Source of the DNA: Geotrypetes seraphini
Taxonomy: Eukaryota > Chordata > Amphibia > Gymnophiona > Dermophiidae
Assembly (NCBI RefSeq): GCF_902459505.1
Contig: NC_047085.1
Location: forward strand, 354,739,836 to 354,803,835
Direction: 5' to 3'
Length of the DNA: 64,000 nt
Shown here: positions 10,717-21,469 of the stretch, one piece after another
Layout of the letters: each line of letters starts with the position of its first letter
Numbering within the stretch: position 1 is the first letter of the stretch
Translations under genes and position numbers: made by a program
The notes under the pieces: generated by a model
What the model was told of the DNA's origin: nothing
What the model saw: the letters and a program-made list of their open reading frames with translations, nothing else
Database searches by the model: none

Positions 10717-11786
10717 TAGAGAATGACACAGTGGTTGTTACCCACAGCTAGCTGCGGATAACCTGTCAAAATGGGGGGGGGAAGTGCTCACTGCGGGTAC
10801 GGGGACAAGGCCATCCATTAATCTATTTATCTTCCTCCCTCCCCCTTGCCTTCGCGACGCGTTTTAAGTTTAGAGTAACTTGTTGAAAGTTGCCGGAGTC
10901 TATGTGCAATCGCGAGCGTCTGTGGGCGGAAGCTTCTCCTTTGACGCAACTTCTGGTTGCATCAGAGGAGAACGATGCACACAACTGCACGCTGGCTCCG
11001 GTGGCTTTCAACAAGTTACTCTAAACTTAAAACATACTGCGAAGGTAAGGGGGAGGGAGGGAGATGCTCGGACTGCGTGAGGGGTGCCGAAGGGTGGTGA
11101 GGTGGCGAGAGGGAAGGGTGGTGATGGAAAGGAAAAGAACAGATGCTGAAGGGGGGTGGAGAGGAACAGACACTGAAAGGAAATGGGGAACAGAGTGGGG
11201 AGAAGATGCCGAAAGGAAATGGGGAAGACAGAGTGGGGAGAAGACGCTGGAAGGGAAAAAGACAGAGATGCCAGACTATGGGGGAAGCAGAGGGAAGAAG
11301 ATGGGTGCCAGACCAATTGGGGGGTGGGTTGAAGGGAGAAGCACAGTAACAGAGCAAATGGAAGACACAGAGAGAAGACAGACAGTGGATGGAAGGTATT
11401 GAATGAGAAGATGAGGAAAGCAGAAACCAGACAACAAAGGTAGAAAAAAAATTTCTATTTATTTATTTCCTTTTTTTTGTGCTTTAGGATAAAGTAGTAT
11501 ATTAGTTGTGTTGATAAAAATGTATAAGCAAAGCCCTGCCAGCTGAACATCTCTTTCTCTAGTTCAGCAGCCAGAACTTTGATTTATAAGGAAGGAATAA
11601 GCTGAATATTGCAGTACTGAGGCTTGTATGGATGCTGTAGGAATACTGGTTCCAGGGACGGGGATGGGGCGGGGACAGTGGTCACAGGGATGGGGCAGGG
11701 ACAGTGGTTGTGGGGATGGGGCGAGGTCAGTGGTCACGGGGATGGGGCGGTGATGGGGACAAATTTTTCCCCCGTGTCATTCTCTA
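10717..11786. mobile_element. Non-autonomous hAT element, TAGAGAATGACAC ends
   Basis: Terminal inverted repeats TAGAGAATGACAC and GTGTCATTCTCTA are flanked by 8-base duplications ATATGCAT and ATGTGCAT (one mismatch), the hAT pattern. Between the ends sit GGGGA-rich sequence, a foldback at 10860-11034, a purine-rich stretch (11040-11400) and a GGGGATGGGG-type repeat near 11650-11760. No transposase. A short relative with the same ends is at 28932-29207. Confidence 0.8.
10860..11034. repeat. Foldback nested in the hAT element
   Basis: GTTTTAAGTTTAGAGTAACT at the left is complementary to AGTTACTCTAAACTTAAAAC at the right, arms of about 50 bases, with a second inner pair around GGAAGCTTCTCC. It is followed directly by purine-rich DNA, the same architecture as 49207-50170. 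Confidence 0.75.
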
Positions 11787-11844
11787 ATGTGCATGACACA
11801 CTAAAGTGCAAAGTACACTTCTAGACTAACAAAATCTACACTAT

Positions 11845-12030
11845 GGGCTCCTTTTACGAAGTCGCATTAGCAGCTTCAGCGCGCGTGACTTTTCATCACA
11901 CGCTAACCCCTGCGCTAGCTGAAAAACTACTGCCTGCTCAAGAGGAGGCGGTAGCGGCTAGCACGGATGGTGGTTTAGCACGTGCTATTACGCATGTTAA
12001 ACTGCTAGTGCGCCTTCGTAAAAGGAGCCC
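11845..12030. mobile_element. Miniature foldback element, GGGCTCCTTTTAC ends, TAT target duplication
   Basis: Begins GGGCTCCTTTTACGAAG and ends CTTCGTAAAAGGAGCCC, flanked by TAT on both sides. Interior is GCGC/TAGC-rich and partly self-complementary. Three-base duplications fit Harbinger-like transposition, but no transposase is present to confirm this. Confidence 0.75.
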
Positions 12031-12193
12031 TATGTAACAGAAAATATATATTTTAACAGTCCACAACTTTCTATGTATTTACTTCTCTGTCATAATCACT
12101 GAAGTTTTGCATCAAACTGAGTTTCCAGAGATGATAATGGCTAATGGAATATTTTCCTTCATCTGAACAGGGCGTGCTTGCAATTGCCTAGGT

Positions 12194-12336
12194 CAACGGT
12201 CTCCAAAGTCTCTCCTCGAGGGCCGAATCCAGACAGGTTTTCGGGATTTCCCCAATGAATATGCATGAGATCTATGTGCATGTACTGCTTTCAATGCATA
12301 TTCATTGGAGAAATCCCAAAAACCTGACTGGATTCA
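12194..12336. mobile_element. hAT miniature element, left part, split by a LINE
   Basis: Begins CAACGGTCTCCAAAGTC after the target octamer GCCTAGGT (12186-12193). It breaks off at a GACTGGATTC and resumes at about 14568 with GGGACTTTGGAGACCCCTG, followed by a second perfect GCCTAGGT at 14588-14595. The LINE at 12337-14567 therefore landed inside it. Same family as the hAT elements around CCR4. Confidence 0.85.
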
Positions 12337-12732
12337 TAGAAACATAGAAAGATGACGGCAGAAAAGGGCTATAGCCCATCAAGTCTGCCCACTCTACTGA
12401 CCCACCCCATTAAGTCTGAGTGCTAATGTCCTAGTTCCTTATCTCGACCCTCGTAGGGATCCCACTGGATGTCCCATTTATTCTTAAAGTCAAACACGCT
12501 GGTGGCCTTGATCACCTGCACTGGAAGCTTGTTCCAGTGATCTACTACTCTTTCTGTGAAGAAATACTTCCTGGTGTCACCATTAAATTTCCCTTCTCTG
12601 AGTTTGAGCGGGTGTCCCCTTGTGACCGAGGGTCCTTTGAGAAAGAAGATGTCGTCTTCCCCCTCGACACGTCCTGTGATGTATTTAAATGTCTCAATCA
12701 TGTCCCCCCTTTCCCTGCGTTCCTCTAGAGCA

Positions 12733-12922
12733 CAGGTGTCAAAGTCGGTCCTCGAGGGCTGCAATCCAGTCGGGTTTTCAGGATGTCCCCAATGAATATG
12801 CATGAGATCTATTTGCATACAATGAAAGCAGTGCATGCAAATAGATCTCATGCATATTCATTGGGGAAATCCTGAAAACCCGACTGGATTGCGGCCCTCG
12901 AGGAGGGACTTTGACACCCCTG
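12733..12922. mobile_element. hAT miniature foldback element inside the CR1 LINE
   Basis: Nearly a full palindrome: CAGGTGTCAAAGT to ACTTTGACACCCCTG. The target octamer CTCTAGAG is present on both sides (12723-12730 and 12923-12930), with two extra bases at the left. It carries ATTTGCAT and ATGCAAAT octamers in its two arms. It splits the LINE C-terminal frame, so it is younger than the LINE. Confidence 0.9.
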
Positions 12923-14454
12923 CTCTAGAGTGTAGAGCTGCAATTTGTTTAGTCTTTTTTCATACGAGAGACCCTTGAGCCCAGAGATCATCCTAGTGGC
13001 CATTCACTGAACCGACTCAACTCTAAGCACATCTTTACGGTAATGTGGCCTCCAGAATTGCACACAGTATTCCAGATGAGGTTTCACCATGGTTCTGTAC
13101 AGTGGTATTATGACTTCAGGTTTGCGGCTGACGAAGCTTCTATTGATACATCCCATCATTTGCCTTGCCTTGGATGAGGCCTTCTCTACTTGTTTGGCAG
13201 CCTTCATATCTGCACTGATGATTACTCCCAAGTCTCGTTCTTCTGAAGTCGTAGCTAGTGTTTCTCCATTTAAGGTGTAAGTTCTGCATGGATTACCGCT
13301 GCCGAGATGCATGACCTTACATTTCTTAGCGTTGAAGCCCAGCTGCCATGTCGAGGACCAGTTTTCCAACGTAAGCAGATCCTGCGTCATACCATCCTGC
13401 AGATTGCTTTCACTCACTATATTACATAGTTTGGTGTCATCGGCGAATAGTGTTACTTTACCCTGAAGCCCTCGGGTCAAGTCCCTTATGAATATGTTAA
13501 AAAGGAACGGGCCCAGGACTGAGCCCTGTGGCACTCCGCAAGTCACCTCCGATGTCTCAGAGAGGGAGCCGTTGACCACCACCCTCTGAAGTCTTCCATT
13601 CAGCCAATCATTGACTCATGCAGTTAGTGTCTCACCTAACCCCATCGATTTCATCATGCTTAATAGTCTACGGTGTGGGACGCTGTCAAAAGCCTTACTG
13701 AAATCCAAGTACACTATGTCCAGATACTCTCCCGAGTCTAGCTTTCCTGTTACCCAATCAAAGAAGCTGATAAGGTTGGATTGGCATGACCTACCCTTAG
13801 TGAATCCATGTTGACTGAGATCCCTTAGATTCCCCTCATCCAAAATCGTGTTTAATTTACCTTTAAGTAGTGTTTCCATGAGTTTACACACTATTGATGT
13901 GAGACTCACTGGTCTGGAATTCGCAGCCTCTGCTCTACAACCCTTTTTGTGCAGAGGAACGACATTAGCTGTTTTCCAGTCCAGGTGGACTCTCCCCGTA
14001 CTTAGGGAGAGATTGAAGAGCATGGCTAACGGTTCCGCCAGGACATCGCACAGCTCTCTGAGCACTCTTGGATGCAATTTGTCCAGTCCCATGGCTTTGC
14101 TCACCTTGAGTCTTGACAGTTCGCTGTAAATATCCGCTGGTGTGAACTCAAAATTCTGAAATGGGTCTTCCTTGCTTGACTTTGCTTCCAGCTGTGGCCC
14201 GTGCCCTGGTGCCTCGCAGGTAAAGACTGAGCAGAAGTATAATCATTCAGTAGTTTGGCTTTATCGGAATCTGTTTCCACATAATTCCCGTCTGGTGTTC
14301 TAAGGCGTACTATCCCGTTTGTGTTCTTTTTCCTGTCACTAATATACCTGAAGAAGGATTTGTCCCCTTTCTTGATGTTCTTTGCTAGAGTTTCTTCCAC
14401 TCGAAGTTTGGCCTCCATGACTGCTGTTTTGACCGCTGCAGACCTTGTCCTGTA

Positions 14455-14476
14455 TTATGTTAATATAATATAATAT
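14455..14476. repeat. ATAAT microsatellite
   Basis: Short run of TAATA/ATAAT units within the 5' part of the LINE. Confidence 0.6.
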
Positions 14477-14567
14477 AATGTTAGCTTCTTTTTCCCCGGA
14501 GCGTTTGAATGAAAGAAATGCTCTTTTCTTTTCCTTGACTAGGTACGAGATCTCGTCAGTGAACCAT

Positions 14568-14587
14568 TGGGACTTTGGAGACCCCTG
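14568..14587. mobile_element. hAT miniature element, right end (partner of 12194-12336)
   Basis: Supplies the missing right inverted end (GACTTTGGAGACCCCTG) of the element that starts at 12194, followed by a perfect copy of the GCCTAGGT target octamer. Confidence 0.85.
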
Positions 14588-14596
14588 GCCTAGGTA

Positions 14597-14807
14597 CTAG
14601 GAGGTGCTGAAAAGTTCTCAGCCCAACTAACCAACTTCCTAAATTCTGAGCTTTATTTTGCCACGGTAGCTGAAAAGAGTTTTATCTTATTTTGTTAAAT
14701 GCCAATTTGCAGAAACAAAATTCTATGTTTTGACATTGTTTCAGATCATTGAACCATATTCACATAATTCTCTTCTTGATTGGGCTGAGAACTTTCTAGC
14801 AGCCTCT
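14597..14807. mobile_element. Mariner-type miniature element
   Basis: Left end GCTGAAAAGTTCTCAGCCCA and right end TGGGCTGAGAACTTTCTAGC are inverted repeats. Reverse-oriented kin lie at 29537-29720, and a short one with clear TA duplications is at 45057-45190. It directly abuts the hAT target octamer. No transposase. Confidence 0.75.
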
Positions 14808-15460
14808 CCCTCCCCCCCCCCCCCCCACACACACACTCATACTCACCCCAAAGAACCACATGTTATAACCTGAGAATGGAAACTCTGAAATGACACTAGA
14901 TCGCATGGTACCACAGGAAATCTTGCACTTCCTTGAGAAGGCGAGAACCGATTTCAGATTGTGCTGTCTAAGATGCTGACCCAGACTGATTCAGAGAGCA
15001 ACCGTAAATCACAACCTGTGGGCAAGACTCAGAGTATATAAAGGTAAGAGAATGTTTTGGTTATTCTTTTTCCACAGGTTATAGAGAAAAATAAGAGGAC
15101 AGCAAAAGAGACTTATGTGTTATTGTATTATTTTAAATAAGTGTAGATTATTGAAAGAGTATATACGATAGTGATTAATCAATGGGTGGGTGGGTGGGAT
15201 AAAATGATTGATTTTAAATATCTGTAAGTTGAATGTGCTTTTCTCGACTTATTATATGTTCTTATACCTGTGTTAATATTTAAAAATCAATAAAGATTTA
15301 TTAAAAAAAAAAAAAAAGAGAGAGAGAGAGACTTTCTTCCCAAAGTATTCAGTTACTTGTAAAATTCCCTCTCAAGGAATTTCTACTGCTGCTGATGCCT
15401 GTGTCATTCTGAATGCTTTACTCTTTGGCAAACAGACTCTGGAGCCTTTAATGTACTGTA
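14808..15460 (+). other. Intergenic; L1-like 3' tail with poly-A near 15200-15315
   Basis: A C-run and CACACA run open the block (14810-14836). Around 15180 a GGGT microsatellite occurs. At 15285-15315 AATCAATAAAGATTTATT runs into a poly-A tract, then GA repeats; this looks like the 3' end of an L1-like element, as does 34560-34640. No coding exon. Confidence 0.45.
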
Positions 15461-15664
15461 AATTTATTCATTCAATTTTCTATACTGTTCTTCCAAGGGA
15501 GCTCAGAGCAGTTTACATGAATTTATTCAGGTACTCAAGCATTTTTCCCTGTCTGTCCCGGCAGGCTCACAATCTATCTAATGTACCTGGGGGCAATGGG
15601 GGGATTAAGTGATTTGTCCAGGGTGCTGAGGCTGTAGCTTTAACCACTGCGCCACACACTCCCC
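15461..15664 (-). mobile_element. tRNA-derived CORE-type SINE
   Basis: Nearly complete minus-strand copy: AT-rich tail at 15461, CORE-like segment (15598-15625) and A-box-like region at about 15640-15657. The B-box region is partly deleted relative to the copy at 37889-38141. Confidence 0.8.
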
Positions 15665-17384
15665 CATTCAACTCACTGAAATGGCTCTACAACCTGAAAG
15701 AAGCTCAATGCTTTATACTATATAGATATTTTTTTTTAATGTGTAAACAGACATACAGCATTGCAAACTCACTTTTTTCTCATTTTAGAAATGTAGACTC
15801 TGTTTAGTTTGAATTTTGGCTTCCAAGCCCATGGATGTAACTGAACTACTGTATAATTGCATAATATAGATACTTGGGCTGATATGCTACCTCAGCATCT
15901 ATGCTACTGTATGTGTCACCACTTAATTTGATTTAGAATGATTAAAGCCAATTATTTGCTATTAATATATCATAGCATTTAAATTAATGTGGTGTGTTGA
16001 TTTAAATCTACCAGGAAACAAAATGATTGCATTATCAGCAGACATTTTCTGTTATCTTGAGATCCTCCTACTAGGTATGTGGCTACGAAACTAAAAATGT
16101 TTTCTCTTGTGGGTATAATAATAATAACTTTATTCTTTTATACCGCCATAACCAAAAGTTCTAGGTGGTTTACACTAAAAAGAGCTGGACAATCAGCGAA
16201 ATACAATAATACAGTAAAAAATAAAAATATTTGTAAAATAGAATTGCAATAATAAAACTCACTAAGTAATAAACTTATCGAACAAAGTGGTCTTAATTAA
16301 TTTCCAAAAAAAGCAATCCTGATATCAGCTTACCTTTTTCCTCATTTTGTGTTGCATAGACCATAAAGAGAAACTAGAAACTTCTACTTATTTGCTTATC
16401 CAAAAATTAATGGGTGTAGATATAAAACCTTCTTAGATAGGACTCTAGCATTTCAAGCTCGTAGGCAACAATCTTGGTTAGGTAAATGTATTTAGCAAGC
16501 TATGTTATCCTATTGCAGTTTTCGGAAATTAATTAAGATCACTTTGTTCGATAAGTTTATTACTTAGTGAGTTTTATTATTGAAATTCTATTTTACAAAT
16601 ATTTTTATTTTTTACTGTATTATTGTATTTCGATGATTGTCCAGCTCTTTTCAGTGTAAACCGCCTAGAACTTTTGGTTATGGCGGTATAAAAAAATTAA
16701 CTTATTATTATTATTACTAGTGTTTAAGCCTGTTACACTAACGGGTGCTAGAGTAGATGTCTGTTTGGGATTTCTTTCTTTGTCTCTCTCTCCTTGGACG
16801 TTGTCTGTCTGTCTGCCATTCTTTCTGTCTGTGTCTCTCCCTGGCCCACTTTCTGTCTGACTTTCTTTCTGTCTGTCTCCCTGGCCCCTTGCCTGCCTGT
16901 ATTTCTCTGTTGCCCATGCCTGCCTGTTTCTCCATGGCCCCCTTTTGTTCCCCCATCCCAGAGGAAAGCATGATTGCTGTCTGCCTCCAGCACACCCCTC
17001 CCCCCCAAAGCAGCCCCCTTTCCCTCTCCCCCTGGCCCCCTGTTGTGCCATGCCTGCCTGCTCCTTGGCCCCCTTCTGTTCCCACCCCTTCCAGAACAAA
17101 GCATGATTGCTATCTGCCCCAGAACACCCTTCCCCCAAAGCAGCCCCCTTTCCCTCTCCCCCTGCCCCCTGTTGTGCCATGTCTGCCCCTGTTGTACATG
17201 CCTGTTCTTACCCTCCCTCCATCCTGGCTTCCTGGTGTCTTCTGGCCCACCGGCACGAACCGAGGCAACCGCTGCAGATCCTCTTCAAATAGCCTGCTGA
17301 GGTTCGCCAGCCGGCTGTAGCAAACCTCGCAGGCTGCTCTCCACCTTGGTAGCATGTTCCCTCTCTCCTTTTCCGCTGTCTGTC

Positions 17385-18480
17385 TGGGGTTTTTCTTTCT
17401 CTCTCTCTCTCCTTGGCTGCTGGCTTTCTGTATGTCTTTTTTTCTTTGTCTCTCTCTCCTTGGCCACTGTCTGTCTGGGTTTTTTTCTTTCTCTCTCTCT
17501 CTCTCTCCTTGGACGCTGGCTGTCTGTATGTCTTTTTTTCTTTGTTTCTCTCTCCTTGGCCGCTGTCTGTCTGGTGTTTTTTTTTTCTTTCTTTCTTTCT
17601 TTCTTTCTCTCTCTCTCCTTGGCTGGTGTCTGTCTGTCTTTTTTTTTTCTCTCTCTCTCTCTCTCTCTCCTTGGTCGTTGTCTGGGTTTTTTTTTTTTTT
17701 CTTTCTCTCTCTCTACTTGGCTGCTGGCTGTCTGTCTTTTTTTTCTCTCTCTCTCTCTCTCTCTCTCTCCTTGGTCGTTGTCTGGGGTTTTTTTTTTTTT
17801 TCTTTCTCTCTCTCTACTTGGCTGCTGGCTGTCTGCATGTCTTTTTTTTTTTGTCTCTCTCTCCTTGGCCGGTGTCTGTCTGTCTTTTTTCTTTGTCTCT
17901 CTCGCCTTGGCTGGTGTCTGTCTGTCTTTTTTTTCTTTCTCTCTCTCTCTCTCCTTGGACGCTGTCTGGCTGTCTGGGGGGGTGTTCTTTGTCTCTCTCT
18001 CCTTGGCCGCTGCCTGTCTGGTTTTTTTTTTTTTTCTTTCTCTCTCTCTCCTTGGCTGCTAGCTGTCTGTATGTCTTTTTTTCTTTGTCTCTCTCTCCTT
18101 GGCTGCTGTCTGTCTGGGTTTTTTTTTTTTTCTTTCTCTCTCCTTGTCTCCTTGTCTCTTTTTTTCTTTGTCTCTCTCTCCTTGGACGCTATCTGTCTGG
18201 GGGGGGGGGGTTTCTTTCTCTCTCTCTCCTTGGCTGCTGACTGTCTGTATGTCTTTTTTTCTTTGTCTCTCTCTCCTTGGCCGCTGTCTGTATGTCTTTT
18301 TTTCTTTCTCTCTCTCTCCTTGGCCGCTGTCTGTCTGGTTTTATTTTTCTTTCTCTCTCTCTCCTTGGCTGGTGTCTGTCTGGTTTGTTTTTTTTCTTTC
18401 TCTCTCTCTCCTTGGATATTGTCTGTCTGTTTGTCTTTCTTTCTGTCTGTCTCTCTCCCTGGCCCCCTGTCTTTCTTTCT
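17385..18480. repeat. Pyrimidine microsatellite array with CCTTGGCTGCT spacers
   Basis: About 25 degenerate units of CT-runs and T-runs separated by CTCCTTGGNCGCTGTCTGT. Strongly strand-asymmetric. Mirror copies in purine form occupy Helitron C (21840-22490). All overlapping reading frames are artefacts. Confidence 0.9.
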
Positions 18481-18801
18481 TACTAGTGTTTAAGCCCGTT
18501 ACACTAACGGGTGCAAGAGTAGATGTCTGTCTGTCTGGTTTTTTTTCTTTGTCTCTCTCTCCTTGGATGCTGTCTGTTCTTATGTTCTCTCTCCCTGGCC
18601 CCCTGCCTGCCTGTATTTCTCTGTCTCTTTGTGGCCCCCTTCTGTCTTCCCTCCCCCCCAGAGCAAAGCATGATCGCTGTCTGCCCCCTAGTACACTCCT
18701 CCCCCCAAAGCAGCTCCCTTTCCCTCTCCCCCTCCACTTCCCTGAGCAGTAGCAGAATTAGCAGTAGCAGAATTTTTAACAGCATGGTAATTTATACTTT
18801 G

Positions 18802-18960
18802 TAGCACCCGCTCGACACCCTCCTGCCATTCCTCTAGCTTATAGGAGACAAACCGCCACCGCCCGACACCCTCCTGCCATTCCTGTGCGCCAGATAACAA
18901 ACCGCCACCACACGACACACTCCTGCCGTTTCTCTGCATCAGCTAACAAACTGCCACCAT
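18802..18960. repeat. About 50-bp tandem repeat, three units, in Helitron B
   Basis: GACACCCTCCTGCCATTCCT-type motifs start at 18814, 18865 and 18914, each followed by an ACAAACCGCCACC-type block. Spacing is 51 and 49 bases. Confidence 0.8.
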
Positions 18961-19360
18961 CGTTGAGATAGCTGCACACGACGGAAGCCGGTGCACGTGC
19001 CTGAAGATGTCAGAAGCCGGCACACCCGTCTGAAGATATTGGAAGCCAGGGCGCATGCGGCAAGCTGCTGCACGCGCCCCAAATAGAATACGGCCACTGA
19101 CCAGAAATCACGGCAGCAGGGATCATGCCGTTTTAACAGCTATGCTTTTATTAGATTAGATTATTATACCCACAAGAGAAAACATTTTTAGTTTCGTAGC
19201 CACATACCTAGTAGGAGGATCTCAAGATAACAGAAAATGTCTGCTGATAATGCAATCATTTTGTTTCCTGGTAGATTTAAATCAATACACCACATTCATT
19301 TTAAATGCTATGATATATTAATAGCTAATAATTGGCTTTAATCTAAATCAAATTATGTCC

Positions 19361-19678
19361 CTTTGGAACAAGCTGTCTGATCATTTGAGATTATGTCCTG
19401 ATCATTACAGTTTTAGGAAAGTGCTAAAAACTAAACTGTTTGTTGATGCTTATTTTTAGAACTACTTCTGTACAAGTTATTTCATTTCTTTTGGAACATA
19501 GTTAGTAAGGTAGGATATCCCAGGTTGTATTTTGTTATTTGTTAAGATACAGTATATAGAGCTATTGCTCCAGGATAATATAAATGATTCGTCAATTCTA
19601 AGACTTATGTATATTTGTTGTATGGAAACTGCTGAGATCCCAAGCGGTATATAAATTTTTAAAATAAATAAATAAAAT
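19361..19678 (+). mobile_element. LINE 3' end, L2/Jockey-like
   Basis: Translates as LWNKLSDHLRL, then FRKVLKTKLFVDAYF and a stop, the typical LINE C-terminus. The 3' UTR closes with GCGGTATATAAATTTT and AAATAAATAAAT. 5'-truncated at the edge of the large inverted repeat. Confidence 0.65.
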
Positions 19679-20425
19679 GGCATAAAACTAGGTTAGGTTT
19701 GGTGCCATCGACTTGTGTTGGAGTCCTAGCGGCTTGATAATATCAAGTTTTCATGGCAGAATACAGAAGTAGATTGCCGGGCCTTTCTTCCACACAGTAT
19801 AACTTTGCAAGCAGACATGGCCATTGAGCTTATTGTGGCAAGGGATCTCCCTTTTACCGGGCCACACATCTCCCCAAACATCGCTGGCAGGAGGGATGCC
19901 CAATCCCTCCTGCCTGGCACCCATGTACCATTGGGGGTGGCCTAAGGGATTTGGCCAATCGAAATCTTAGGCCACACCCAGTGCATCCCAGAATGCACTG
20001 CAAATTAGGCCTAAGATTCCGGTTGCCAGAGGGGCCTTAAGCGCCTGGGCCAATCAGAGCCAAAGCCCCTCCCCTTCACCGGGAAGGGGCAGGCCCACCA
20101 TTCTTGAGAAGGTGAGCCAGCTGGCTGGAGGCAGGAAGGATGCCTCTGGCCGGCCAATGATTTAAGGTAGGGGAGGTTGGGGGGGGGGCTGGGGGGTCCT
20201 GTGGGGAGGGGTGGGAGCGTTCCAGCAGGAGGAATTGGGCATGTACGGGGGGTTGGGGGGGTTCTGGCAGGAGATATTGGGCATCCCTCCTGCCGGTGAT
20301 GTACGGGAGGGTTCGCGGGTGCCAGGCAGGAGGGACTGGGCATCCCTCCTGTCATGCGATGTATGAGGGGGGTCTGGCAGGAGGGATTGGGCATCCATCC
20401 TGCCAATAGTCTTCGAGGCAAGGGA
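19679..20425. mobile_element. GC-rich repeat with GGCAGGAGGGAT units
   Basis: Contains inverted copies of GGCAGGAGGGATGCCCAATC and several direct copies of GGGCATCCCTCCTG, with CCAAT-box-like GGGCCAATCAGAGCC in the middle. It resembles 7150-8938 and 56937-58736 in composition and layout. Ends not resolved. The minus-strand open frames are compositional. Confidence 0.5.
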
Positions 20426-21469
20426 TTCAACTTCTGCATTATATAAAATTGGTCCATTTGCAAATGAAAAAGATGAGCAACCAGACTGTATATCCCTTTG
20501 TTCTTCTTTATTGAATTGTAAAGGAGCAGCTTCCTAATGGTATAAACGCTTATAAATGATAACATTGACAACCAATTATTTGTAAATGCCCTTTTCTAAA
20601 CATTGATTCCTCTTGACTCCTGATATTCTGATATTCTGTATGTACCGTAATTGCTTGTATAGGCCTTTTCTGGCATCGATTTTCCTGCTGCTGATTTTTG
20701 AGAATTTGTATACTTATATTTATGTGTTTTTATTTTGTTTTATAAACTTATGTATGTAATATCATGTAAACCGTTGAGGTTTTAAACGGTATAGAAATTT
20801 AAAAAATAAATAAATAAAAAAGTATTTGGGAATATGATATGGGTATGAAGTTAGGTGAAATACAATGGAAAGTGATTTGGTTATCAGTTGTATCTTCACT
20901 ACGCTCAGCTAGTATAATACAATCTATTTTTTTTTCTTATGCATAAAGCTAACCAGTTGCTGCTGAAATTGTCTAAAATAGATGACAAACAGAAGAATGT
21001 TTGCTGGTCTTGTAAGCTGGAAGATAGAACTATATCTGTGTTATCTGCTATATCAGAACCTTTATCTTTTCAAATAGTTATCCTACGGGCACTTGGTATG
21101 GATACGCCCAGTTACTGAAAAACCTAATAATGATAACTATTAAACCAATACTATTGAACTGGAAAGATTTTTCAAAATTGGATGACAGCAACTGGTGGAA
21201 TATGGTGCATTGATATGTTAAATATAAACAAAAATATTTGCAGTTAAGTGGGGAAATTTAAGAAAATTAGGGAATCTTTACATAAATGTTTGTGCGATGT
21301 TTGTGTTATGTTATGAGAGAAGTCATTGTTGAGTAGATTTGGGTGTATCAGCTTCTGAGGGAAAAATTTAAATCGCTTTTAAAATGTTCAAGAGATGCCT
21401 AGGAGTGGGAGCTCAGCAGTTACATGTCCATGCAGCTGTGTCTCCAAGTTCCGGAATCTGTTTGTGTTA
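20426..21469 (+). other. Intergenic with LINE tail (20690-20820) and possible L1-like remnant
   Basis: At about 20755-20820, ATGTAAACCGTTGAGG and AAAATAAATAAATAAAA look like a LINE or SINE 3' tail. From about 21120 the + strand reads like decayed L1-type ORF2 C-terminal sequence (LNWKDFSKLDD, then NWWNMVH); weak. Confidence 0.35.

Larger units (their letters stand above)
12337..14567 (-). mobile_element. 5'-truncated CR1-clade LINE
   Basis: Minus-strand RT in two main frames. The upstream one (13616-14104) has LDKLHPRVL, PLHKKG and QHGFTKGRS; the next (13004-13582) has GVPQGSVLGP, LFADDTKLC and RPHYRKD. A C-terminal frame (to 12423) ends RVVDHWNKLP. The 3' end is at 12337 with a TTTCTATG-type repeat, typical of CR1. 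The 5' end is truncated inside the region before the RT. The RT frame shifts between 13582 and 13616, and a hAT miniature element sits in the C-terminal part (12733-12922). About 2 kb of LINE, dead. Confidence 0.88.
16717..19160 (-). mobile_element. Non-autonomous Helitron B with two 3' terminators
   Basis: On the minus strand the 5' end is TCTAATCTAATAAAAG (19160) and the outer 3' end is a hairpin (GTTA arms extended by CCCG/TGGG-type pairs) ending CTAG at 16717-16720. The host flanks are A (16716) and T (19161). A second full terminator, with its own hairpin and CTAG, lies inside at 18483. The body is dominated by CT/CTGTC microsatellite. No Rep/helicase frame. The long CT-frame reading frames are not genes. 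Confidence 0.85.
15924..19355. repeat. Large inverted repeat with a Helitron in its right arm
   Basis: Left arm 15924 to about 16305 and right arm 16524-16716 plus 19161-19355 are reverse complements over about 385 bases, close to identical in long stretches, for example ACCAGGAAACAAAATG and CTACTAGGTATGTGGC and their complements. The loop is about 16306-16523. The right arm is split by the Helitron at 16717-19160. Part of the arm (ACCGCCATAACC) is a LINE or SINE 3' end also seen at 35042-35160. Origin of the palindrome unknown. Confidence 0.88.

Noticed and set aside
17346-18752. Long open frames rich in Leu, Ser and Phe, like membrane proteins
   Set aside because: They are translations of CT-rich microsatellite in Helitron B; several frames of the same strand are open at once and there is no start context or domain.
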